This document shows, in pieces, positions 44,563 to 55,140 of a stretch of DNA of 64,000 nt. The stretch spans positions 1,297,501 through 1,361,500 of the forward strand of contig JAKOON010000017.1 of assembly GCA_022577435.1 (NCBI GenBank), in the 5' to 3' direction. Under the pieces are notes generated by a model that made no database searches, was not told the origin of the DNA, and saw nothing but the letters and a program-made list of their open reading frames with translations. Position 1 is the first letter of the stretch, and every line of letters begins with the position of its first letter. This stretch comes from Embiotoca jacksoni. Lineage: Eukaryota; Chordata; Actinopteri; Embiotocidae. The position numbers were made by a program, and so were the translations under genes.

Positions 44563-44915
44563 TGTGTCCCTTCCTCTTGTTTGCATTGTGGCTCCGGAAA
44601 GTCTCTTGGGTTTTCGCTCTTATTTGCAAGTGATTCCTTTATTGTTTTATTGTTTTACTTTCTGCATCTAATTGATGACTCCCCTGTGTCCTTATTTTGT
44701 GACCCAACTCAGTATTACCATACGAAAGCAGATACAAAGGGAATGGGGGTGACTGGCAACTGTTTGTCACACTGTATAAAAGCTGCCCTGCGGAGGAGAT
44801 CTGAGAGCACTGCTGGACACCTCTCTTTGAGGGTGCATGTATGTGCTCCTTCTTGCAAGAATAAATGTCCCATATGTTTGATTTTGAACCAAGCCTCTGA
44901 GTAATTTTTCCAACA
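44563..44915 (+). mobile_element. possible solo LTR
   Basis: Begins with TG and ends with CA (approximate borders). TATAAAA lies at 44775-44781 and AATAAA at 44860-44865, 79 bases downstream, the U3-R-U5 order of a long terminal repeat. No flanking internal coding region is seen. Could be a chance promoter-like arrangement. Confidence 0.35.
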
Positions 44916-47900
44916 TCACTTCTCAGTAAATCCAGTGATCATGGTAAATCCATGTTCATCAGAAAACCTCTCTTTTTTGGGGGGCAGAGTTTGCCTTCAG
45001 AGACGTCCCACCTTTATGCTGTTGTCCACTCATATAGGCCTTTTTTATACTCAAAATGTGGACCAGCTCCTTCTCTTTTACTGCCACGCTCCCTCTAAAT
45101 CATTCTTACAGTCTCTACCACTGGCCCCATACTCTCACTGATATTCCCTATTTCTACATTTCCATCACTACCCCTCTTTCTTTTCTTTCTAGTAAAGGCA
45201 TGGTATTTTTCTACATCCACCACAGTTGCTCTCTTGCAGTGTAGCAACCCACTATATGCTGTCATGTCTCAATTTTCCTCATGTCCATTCCTCTTTCTTC
45301 CTGTGACAGCAAGCCAGTGGCACTGGCTGTTGCCTCTCGCCCAGTCTGAACCCCCGGACGGACCAAGCTGCTGATTGGACACAACTGGTTCCAGGCCTCT
45401 GAATCTCCACCCCTTCTCAGCTGTGGTTATTCAGAGAGTCAGTCATAACACCCAGCAAAAGCTATCAGATGCACATTTCAAAACCAAGCAACATAGCACA
45501 GGGAAATGGACTACTCAACTGGAGTGCATACTTTTTTTTTTTATTTTTTTTTTTTAAATCACACTGACACACTAATGTAAAACACACTAATGATTAAAAT
45601 CCTGTGAACCGGGCTCCACCACTGTTCAAATCCAGACAGCACTTTACTCCATTCAAACTGACCTCACTTTTCTGGCAGGCGTGAGAATATTGTGCCACTT
45701 GCAGAGCGTCAGGCAGCCCGTCTGTGTCTGTTCACTAAGTTCACTTCAGTTCATCGTTTGACTTCAGCTGAGAGCTGCCTGACGAATCAACTGAGGCTCC
45801 ATTCGTACTCTTGAACAATAACATCACAGAGAGGCAGTAAAGCATGGTGAAAATCAGTCAGACAGGCACAACATGTTCTCAACAAATTATGTACAAGTGA
45901 TTAAAAAAATACAACAATAAGGTCAAAGACCAAAATTAAAAATTCAGTAAACAAAAAAAATTAACAAGTGCTCAATGGACAATTTACAGATAAGTCAGTC
46001 AAAATTTCAGAGCTGTTTCTATCCCATAATAAGATTTGATTACTGTCTATTCTTCGGCTCAACAGCTCCTCAAAGGGCATGCACTGTTCAGACAGACGGA
46101 AATTTTGGCAGGAACATGTGACATCTCCCAACAAAATGTCCTTTGGTGTGCCTTACATTATACTTTTGATTGTGTAAGAAAAAAAAAAAAATCACTGTCT
46201 GTTACAGTCTGACTTGGTGTATGTTGAATTACAGGAGAGCTAAGGGGAGCTCCGCTCGAGCTGCCCTGAAAGCTCACTTTGAGACATTCCAGGGGAGCTC
46301 TAAATCAGCATCCATTTCAAAGTCACGGGTGGATTTTCAGAACAATAAGGTTCCTGAACAAAATCATAGTAGCAAAAGTTGTCAGTGTTGTGTGTTAATT
46401 CGTTCATTAGGCCACATATCAATTAGAAAGAGATCTCCGATTGCAGCGATGGAAGTGACAATGAGCTACAACGAGCCAAACAGAAAGCTGCCCTCTGAAC
46501 TTCGCCTCGTCCGTTTTCCTCCTCCTCCAGCCCAGATAGGCTGAGCAGGAGTCCCGGCCTCTTTCAAAGGACTCTCCCCAGTTATACGAGTCAGTCTGGC
46601 TGATCGATTTTATTTTCATCGAAATTAACTTGCCTGATTTAAGGCGCGCAGGACAAAAGTTTATACCCTAATTCCAAAGTGGGAACGGCAGGGGGGAGGG
46701 AGAGAACGTTTTTCACTGCAACCTGCAGTCGACAGCGTCGCCTCACACTCACATGTGCGTGTGCACGTTACATGTTTAGTAGCGTGCGCACGCACGCACC
46801 CAAAAGCAGCCCCAGTGGAAACTGAAGTGACTGAAGTAAAGAAATACCAGACATATGTGCGGACGAAAAGCACTGCTAAGTTTAATTTTCAACTCTAAAG
46901 TAGTCCAACCCAATGCCTTTCTGGGCCACAAAAAAAAAACCAGTACATCAGCTGAGATATTGTTATCAGATTTGTTTGAACTCTTCCATATAAATTTCTG
47001 CATTCCCAAGAAGTCCTGTATCAGTACAGCTGTGCAAGTAAACTATCACTTTCATTTCAAATCTCAGTTACAGTGTCATACTGCATTGTCCTACTCCAAT
47101 AAGAGGTCATGTTCGCCACAACCCATTCTGTTCTGGCTCAAATCCATTTAATCTTCTTACAAATCCCACCTCTGACGCTGCCTGTGAAGGATAGGTTGAA
47201 GACGAGGGAAAAAAAATTAAAAATTCCCAAAACACGCATAAATACAACCGAACAACACCAAGCGATATTAACCGAGCGGCTTTTTAAGGACAAAGGCGAG
47301 TTAAGATAAATAAACTGGCTGCCAACAGTAAAAAAAAAAAATACACATATGGCAGGGTGAATAAGGTCCAGATTTGGCACAGGGTGTCGATGAAACTCAA
47401 CAGGCTCAGGTGTGCAGCGGAGTAGGTAGACCCAAACAGGTCGGCCATTCCGTTTTGTGATTAACATGTTGTTGTCTCTCCCTAACAGACACATTAAATA
47501 ATATCCTGGGATGAATTTAGAGTCAGTGTTCAAGAGAGCAAGAATGAGAAATGGTTCGTTACACTGACTTCAGGCTTTAGGGTGCAACATGTTTGTAAAA
47601 GGACAAGTAAAGTTCTCCTAGAAACACAAACAATGCAGCGGCTTAACAAAGATTCAAGATTAACGACTTTTCTGGTACCTTAAGGCACGAGGACAAAAAA
47701 CTCTGAACAAATAAAAATTGCAGTTAGGCAAAATTGGAACCATTGGTAAATGCTAGTTTTTTATGTTCAATATCATATTTCATCTGCCTATATTGCAAAC
47801 TTTGGCTATAACTAATTATATAATGTTACTGACAGTGTTAATATGTTAGCTGTTTGTTGTGGTTCAGTATAGCTGTATGTGAAGCGCTCCATTACCTCGT

Positions 47901-48040
47901 CATCGAGCTATCATCCCAACTGAAGCAGGCAAACAAACCAGGCGGACTGACCTTGTTCGGACAATCCAAAATAAATCTTTAGTGCAGCTAATGAAAACAT
48001 AAACCAAACAGGGGGAAAAAAAACAAAAAAACAGCCACAA

Positions 48041-48080
48041 CATTTTGTAGCCTTAACATGCATGTTAAGGCTACAAAATG
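48041..48080. repeat. perfect 40-bp palindrome
   Basis: CATTTTGTAGCCTTAACATG (48041-48060) is followed with no spacer by its exact reverse complement (48061-48080). The next bases (A on both sides) break the symmetry. Confidence 0.98.
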
Positions 48081-49915
48081 AGGTAAGAATGCTATAATGT
48101 AAACTATAGGCTTAACCAATCACCATTTTTATAGTTTATCCACGCAATATAACTTTACAACCATCAGCTATAAAAAGACAACCAACCAACTACTAAGTTA
48201 CTGCAGGGCAAGAGTATGCTTAATTAGACCAATGAGAGCTGGACTGACGGCAGACTGTCTGCACGCAACACTGACTCACTATCTCCTTTCAATGTACACA
48301 GTGGTAGTACAAGAACGGCCTTAAATCTTACACGTTGGACCTTAAAGTCCAAATATGGCATATATTCTCTACTCTACTACAAAACATGACAACTTTTACA
48401 GCCTCGGTTGTTCACCATCCTTCAAGTAACTTCCGTTACGTCCCTGTTTATCACGTGGAGTCGGTTTTAAGTCAAAGCTGATAGCTGAATCAATGACATA
48501 TGCTGTGTTCAGTCACCCATCGCTGCAGACACTAATATTTATCTTGCATTTCCTTCCCTTTTGGAAATCATAGTTTGCTTTTCTCAGGAGGATTCTGACA
48601 CACTTTCTCCACAGAAAACCATAAAGCAAAGCAGTGAAGCATGCCAGAGTGTAGCATGCTCTCCTGCATTGCAGTCGTCTCTTACAGAGCTCGTATGTGG
48701 CTTGGGGGGGAATCCACATCGCCTTCACGTCTGGATACTAGTTGGGACAGGGGATACTCAAACAGACCAACATCAAGGACCTGTTTGCTTCTTTTCACAG
48801 TGTAGACGTGAACATCATGGCCACATATCCGCAACATCTGGTTCTTTCACTCTCCTCCGACCAAACATCCATATTATGTTTAACACGTGAACTATCATAT
48901 AATGGAGGCCAGATTCCGGGAAAGCAGCAACTGAATCAAACATATTACCTAGGTCCAATTCCCCTCCTCCACTCCATGTTTTTCACTCTCACTCTAATCA
49001 ACCCATGGGGCCATAAATGAGATTTATCACCGGCACCAATTGGAGAGGGGAGAAAAAGAGCGAGCAATGAAAGAGGGAGACTGGAGGCCAAGTCAGAAAC
49101 AGCAGGGGGCATGAGCCATGGTTGAGTTTTTTGAGCTCACCAAAACCAAGAGGAGTTCCCAAAACTTGCATCCTGGTGATAACTGCATTACATTACATGC
49201 TTTTAACAAAAGCCTGAACATTACATTAACATTTCTAAAAAGGAACACTGTGGTGGACTTGTCTTCACACTTTTAAAAGTTATCTCGTTAACTTGCTAAT
49301 CCTGCTTTGAGAAATACCCCCATGTTCTTTGTGTATCATTCTCACAGCTAAACACAGCACCAACAGCTCTGGTGTGTTGTGACCCTCAGAGTCCCTGCAG
49401 GGCAAGCAGCCATCAATTGTCTGTCACAGTGGGAAATTAGAAAAAAAGGGGGGGGTGGGAGGGGGCAGTGCAGCATAAGCACTCACATGAACACACACAA
49501 GGGTTGTTCTGACTTTGCCTTCACTACTATTGCTCTGTATGCACGCCTGACATTTACACACATCCTTAAAATATTGACCTTCCGGGAATTAGTATAATTT
49601 CAGTTCCACCAAACCAAAGCCATTTTCCTGTCTGCGTACGGTTATCTTTAAGAACATTTATCATGCGGATGCAGCATTCTAGGTGGTGGACAGGTGAAAC
49701 TAAACAACAGCCTGTTTGTCGCTATAAAAGTCTGGGAGGTGGAGGCAGATCTGGCTGCAAGAGGGAGCAAATGACACCAAGGCCATTGACCACGTCACAA
49801 GGGGTAGGGGGCCCTTGTCTAAAACGGAGACAGCAGAAACATATGGCATGTTTTTTTCATTTCACAGCCACCACATACTATCCATCAACACAAGGAGAAT
49901 GACATAATTAGGGTA

Positions 49916-49932
49916 GGGGGGGGGGGGGGGGG
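49916..49932. repeat. G17 homopolymer
   Basis: Seventeen G in a row; could form a quadruplex and is prone to length change. Confidence 0.95.
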
Positions 49933-51439
49933 AGCCAGCCACCATGGTAACCAACTGTGTCAAGGCTTGCATAAGCCCCGACGAGCCTTTGCTGCAGGCG
50001 ACAGACACGGTGGAAACCAAAGAGTGAAAATTGCATGAAAGAAAAAGAACTGGAGGGGACAGCTTTGTTAAGAGTGATTTTCATTTCCTTCCCGTCACTC
50101 CTTCAGCATTCTGAGTCATCCCAAACAAATACCAGTATGCTTTGTTTGAAAAAAATCATTAGGTCATACAAATATCGTTATATCTCATATTATAAAAGCA
50201 AGTAAACACCAGTGACATTGTTACCCTTAACTCTCCTAATAGTTACATAATGGTGGTTATAGTGTCATTACACACGATACACACGCCACTTATCTCCTGG
50301 CAACATCTAATTGTTACGACTGGATAAATAAATACACAATAAATAACGTGTAAATTAATGAAAAATGTGTGGTTTTTTTTCCCCCACACGTGCTTTACAT
50401 GTAATCCATACGGCATAACAGCCGATAACTCAAAGTTTATCGTTTCCAAAAAAACAAAAATGCTTAAAACTTTTAGCTGTTACGGTTTTGTTTATTCGTA
50501 TAACGACAACACGAGAGGCACACGTTGTCCTTTAAGCTTTCGGAGGAGTTTTAAACTTACTCAAGGTGCCCTGAGATCACACGAAAGCGCAAATACCATC
50601 GCCTCTCCTGAAATTCAACCAGCGTTGTCTTAACATTTCCTCCCGGTTTTACGTGTTTATGATATTAAAAAAAAATAATAAAAAAAAGTGTGTACATATG
50701 TCATCGTGATCGCCTTTAGAGTAACGTTTTTTTTTTTGTTTTTTTTTTCTGCGATTAATACGGGAGCAAAGCAAAATAAATAAAAATAAAAAATGTGGCT
50801 TCCACCGGAGAGGAAAAAAAAGTAGAGAGGCGACAACACTGGTCTCTGGTCTCTGGTCTCTGCGCAGCACAAAGGAAAAGCAGCCCAAAAAAAAGAAAGA
50901 AAGCAGCTTCGTACGGTCTCACTAACACCGCTGTTAGCTCGGCCGAGCGACACAACGATTCATCCAACACGGGGGACAGGCGAGCAAACAAACGCGCTGT
51001 TGATTTCCCACTCTTTTATTTCTAAAGTTCAATCATTGCGGCCGGCTAAAAAAACAACAAAAAAACAACAACAATACATCAAATCCCACACTAGTTTCCC
51101 GATACGATGGATACTTTAGATGGCTAATTGTGCTCGCTAGGTTAGCATAGCTCGTAGCCTTTTTTCCGACGGGGTATGTTCGTTTTGTACATTTGCCTGA
51201 AAAGGTTTAAAACGATCGACGTAGTTTACGAAAGAATTGCTGTGATGATTTCTTTGACTTTATAGGAAAATATTTCACTTTCTGGAGCAATTGCATAAAC
51301 GCGCGTGTTTCTCTTTCTAAAAGCAGTGCTATCTTTTTTATTATTATTATTTTCTTGTAGCGCTACAATACTTGCTGCTCAGCTAACATCAAAGCGATAG
51401 CTTATAACTAAGTAACGAGCTAGCTTTGTTAGCCACCGG

Positions 51440-51441
<2 letters not shown>

Positions 51442-51468
<27 letters not shown>
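51442..51468. repeat. poly(T) tract of 27
   Basis: Pure T27, about 250 bases downstream of the sbno2 exon 1 donor. Confidence 0.95.
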
Positions 51469-51472
<4 letters not shown>

Positions 51473-51718
51473 GTCCTTTATTGTGTCTCTTATATTTGCT
51501 CCATCTGGCTCTACTCTCCTCGGTCTAAACGCGATACAAATGAATCGATAACATCTCCTGTAATAATGCTTAACTCAAAAGCCAACCGCTTAAAACCGGC
51601 GTAGCCCTTCGTATAAAACGTGCGCGTCTAGGAGAGGCTGCCCTGAACGCATCTCGTTATAAAGCAGCTGCCGATGTGTCGCTCTCCTTTTCGCCGTATC
51701 CCTCGAATTTACACTCAC

Positions 51719-51990
51719 CGTCGACGCGTTGCTTAATCTCGATCCAAACCCCGACCGCGCGGACTGATTTTGAGCGAAGACTCGCGTCAAAGCGACGGGA
51801 ACACGGGGTTTTATCCAACTTATTCTTCGTAGTTGTTTTCTTCACTTCCTGATTGAGACGGTGCCATTTTGAATAGCGCAAAAAAAATATTTCCGCCGCT
51901 GTCGTCACGCGCGGTGCCGCTTGTTGATCGAGAGCAGGGAACAGCCGGGCCATAAATAGTTTCAGTAATGTTTGGAACCGACGCTTCAAG
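51719..51990 (-). other. sbno2: probable sbno2 exon 1 (5' UTR)
   Basis: A good donor (CGACG|GTGAGTG) ends an exon at 51719 in a CpG-richer stretch, and coding exon 1 has an acceptor (CCCCTCAG) 8 bases upstream of its ATG, so an upstream exon must exist. The 5' limit is unknown; 51990 is a guess. The minus strand reads CAAAATGGCACC at 51870-51859, resembling a YY1-type core-promoter element. The exon carries a 15-codon upstream ORF (51867-51820) and is also open in the main frame. Confidence 0.5.
51820..51867 (-). other. short upstream ORF in sbno2 exon 1
   Basis: An ATG at 51867 opens 15 codons (MAPSQSGSEENNYEE) ending in TAA at 51820, out of frame with the main ORF. The ATG overlaps the YY1-like AAAATGGC core, so it may mark the transcription start rather than be translated. 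Confidence 0.35.
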
Positions 51991-54900
51991 TTAGAGTAAA
52001 TACATAAAATGATGACAAATGATAGAACAAACTTAACGATTTACAGCTCAGCTCTTGCCAACACATTAAATGATAATAGCCTACAAATAATCAGCTCTTG
52101 TTCCTGCAGACGTAATAGAGGCCGATGTCCACTATTCCACTTGTAAAATATATAAATCGACAACTTGATGTTACTTGACAAAACGGACATTTTGCAAACC
52201 AAGTGTAAGACTAAAAATCTAACCAAAAAAATAATCTAAAAACTGCAAATGAAAACAATATGCCAGTATGGGTTGTAGTAGGCTATAATACTCCAGCCTC
52301 CTGTAAGTTTGTGTGACCTCACGTCATAAGTAACTAAAATAACTAAATTAATTGAATCCTTAAACTTTATCATATGTAAGTCCGTTTTTTTTTCTTCCAA
52401 CCAAACAGTTCGTGGAAAGAGGTCTATACGATAATTCCTACTTGAGGCTTTGGTATTTGTAGAGCACTTAAAGTTTGCACAGTTAAAGTGGAAGATTTAC
52501 ATTGGATGGCCTTCTGTTTGTGGTTTGTTTCAGCTGTGAATTACATCCATTTTCTTGTCAGGACATGTAGTGGACATGATAACAGAATCTCACAGTTTAG
52601 AGTTCAAAAAACAAAAAAATCATGGAAAAAGTAACAGACATTTAGACATAAGAACAAAATAGCCTAATTTACAAAAAAATATTATAAAAAAAAAATCAAA
52701 GCATTATTTTAATGAAGTAATTAGTGTATAATTGCTTTCGCCAATTATATTTGGCTTTTTTTTTTATTAGATTTTTTTCCCAACAACTTGGGCAAATTTT
52801 CCCACAATACTACTGCTATTACAACTCTTACTATTACTCATACTAATAAAATGACAAGCGAATGAAATCAAGTGTTTATTATGTAAAGTCTAAGATGACT
52901 CAGCAGGATTTCCTAACTGCATAAAACAGTATATGTATCGAGCTATTTCAATGCACAATTACTTAAAGACATAGAATAAGTAGCATATACATAACATGAA
53001 CACCTTAAAGTCATAAAGATAAGACAGGAGAGTAAAAGCAGAGCATAGAAACGGTTTGCATGAAATCATGTACAGATTGCAGTGTTCTAGATGCTTAGCC
53101 TATCTGTATAATTATGTATATTGTTTTATTGTTACATGTTTTTTCATTTCAGCAAATCCATCAGACTACTTCCCCGCAGACAGATCTTATATGAAAGCAC
53201 GTTTCATTTTCGATGTTAAATGGAGTACATGCTCATCTTCCTCCTGCAGGTCACTGTCTCGTTTTGGCATCCATCTGCCCATTGAACAACAGAGCTGGAA
53301 GAGATCCAGTTGTTTCCAGCAAACACACTGCCAATGCTTTCCTGGTATAACAGTCTCTCCTTTTCCCAACAAAGGAGGGTGGTGCGAAGCCAAGGGTGGT
53401 GTGTGTTTGTGTGTGCATTCATTTGTGTTCAAATTTAAGGTAGCGTTTGTTACAGATACTGGCAGGATTGTGCTTTGTCCTCTCAGTTTCATTTTGTTGT
53501 ATTGTCTTATGTCAGCAAGGTGGTGGTTGACGATACGGGATGTAAAAGAAGGATAAATACATCCTGGTGCATTTTAATGACACCTTTAATGGACATTAAT
53601 TCAACACTGATGACATTTTCACTTTAGACTATTACGCTTGATAGTCAGCAGCTTCACTGTTAGAGGTCATTAACATAATAACAGCAGATGCTTGTGATGT
53701 ATATTTCTAACATATTATTTGGAGACAAGTCTGTTGAGAATTGATTGTTGATAAGTCTGAAATTCAATGCTATTGTGTCTCATATCAAAACTAACTGTAG
53801 TTACATAGCTTTCATTTACATCTGGACGCGGCCTCACCATTTTGTTGGCATTTAGCACACCCTACAGGATTTGTTTTGCAAACACTTGGTTTGATGTGAG
53901 CTGGATTTGAAGTCTTTCAGAGATTTTAAGAGCCCCAGCGCTTTTGCCTGGGGGCTGAGCAGAGGCACATAAAGCAAAGCCATAGCACACTGGCACAATG
54001 TGGATTTGCTTTCACTGAGAAACATTGACTTTTAGAGGAAAAAGCACCACAGACATATTTCCTGTCAATGCCATCACTGTATGTCATAGATTAATAGTCT
54101 GCAACAAGTTTGCCCTTATAATTTCTGCATATTCAGCTGCTATTCATTGTGAGTTACTATAAATAGTACATACACTCTGTTCAGCAGACATGCCAAAAGA
54201 CACATCAAAGACATGTTCTGTCCTGGTTAATAAAGTTCAAATCACAAAGATACAAAACTGTGTGTGCAACAAAACTTAAATTTGATGACAGTTTAAGTTG
54301 CGGGAAGTTAAATTAGCTGCATTTGTTGGGCTATTTTTGACCTATGGAATGTAAATATGTCTTTTAATACTGTATGTGGATAGTTCATAAGTTTGCCTGG
54401 TGGAAGTGAACCAATAAGACAGTCATGTGACTGCCGTTCATACAGTTGTTAGTATTTGGAACTGTGTCATAAACAATATCCATTTCACAAATCACAAGGG
54501 TTTCACAACTGAGTGCATTTATGTGTGCTGATCCCTCTTCTATGGTACAGCTAATGCTATAACATGAATTGCACCACAGAACAGGAATCTGTATAGCTTG
54601 TGTGGTGTGGCATGAAATGGAATGTAGGCCTATTCTTTAATACGACTTATGTAAATCTCTGAAAAAACTAAATTGCGTAACTCCCCCCTCACCCCCCAAA
54701 AGCTTCTTTGTTACCACTTCATTATTTTCCCAGTAAAGGCCATGTCTGCCCCAGGCCAGCTGTAAATTCATTAATCCACCAAAAGGATAGCCAGACGGTA
54801 AGAGCCTGCTCTGCTTCTTCTCCTTCTATTCAACATTTCAGTTGCTTTTTTGGATCGTATTTCATGACATTTATATAATGTGATTTTACTTATTATTACC

Positions 54901-55060
54901 TTGTTTTTATAAATTTACAATTGCCCTGACCTTATTTTAACACTGATTTCATCAGCTATTTCCGTGGTTCCCATTACTTTATGATAATATTATTGTCTTG
55001 TAAATCTATTATATTTCAGCTAGAATTCTGCCGCGAGGAGGCTGAACAACTTTTGAAGAG
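51991..55060. other. sbno2-tm6sf2 divergent intergenic region
   Basis: About 3 kb, AT-rich. The open frame at 53056-53556 (166 codons, plus) is the longest in the window but has no recognisable domain. TTTCAG at 53146-53151 and CTGCAG|GTCAC at 53244-53254 could bound a non-coding exon. The tm6sf2 promoter is not identifiable by eye. Confidence 0.5.
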
Positions 55061-55140
55061 ATGGAGACGCTTGTCTTTTTATTTTCATTTTCTGCCCTTG
55101 GCATTCTTTATGCCATGAACACCATCCCTGAATTTCAAGA
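55061..55140 (+). CDS. tm6sf2: tm6sf2 coding exon 1 (residues 1-27)
   Basis: Encodes METLVFLFSFSALGILYAMN and TIPEFQE, a first membrane segment. Donor AAGA|GTAAGT, phase 2. A TTTCAG at 55014-55019 suggests that the exon body may start at 55020 after an upstream non-coding exon. Confidence 0.8.

Larger units (their letters stand above)
37171..51718 (-). other. sbno2 intron 1 (14.5 kb)
   Basis: Holds GA, AT and CA microsatellites, a hairpin, a 40-bp palindrome, a possible solo LTR and homopolymers. 37.2-39.0, 39.2-40.9, 45.0-47.9 and 48.1-49.9 kb show no gene. No open frame here has family or splice support. Confidence 0.6.
50800..52000 (-). promoter_or_regulatory. CpG-richer promoter region of sbno2
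   Basis: CpG dinucleotides are much denser here (for example the stretches near 50930-51000, 51170-51300, 51500-51620, 51700-51800 and 51900-51950) than in the AT-rich surroundings. No TATA box was seen upstream of the proposed exon 1. This fits a broad CpG-type promoter. Boundaries are approximate, and no CpG ratio was computed. Confidence 0.5.

Noticed and set aside
1..51990. Assignment of the minus-strand gene to SBNO1
   Set aside because: The N-terminal TIWD block, KYGDT.TSEG, the lack of an SBNO1-type insert before the DECH box and the short linker KRKRKPRGR all fit SBNO2.
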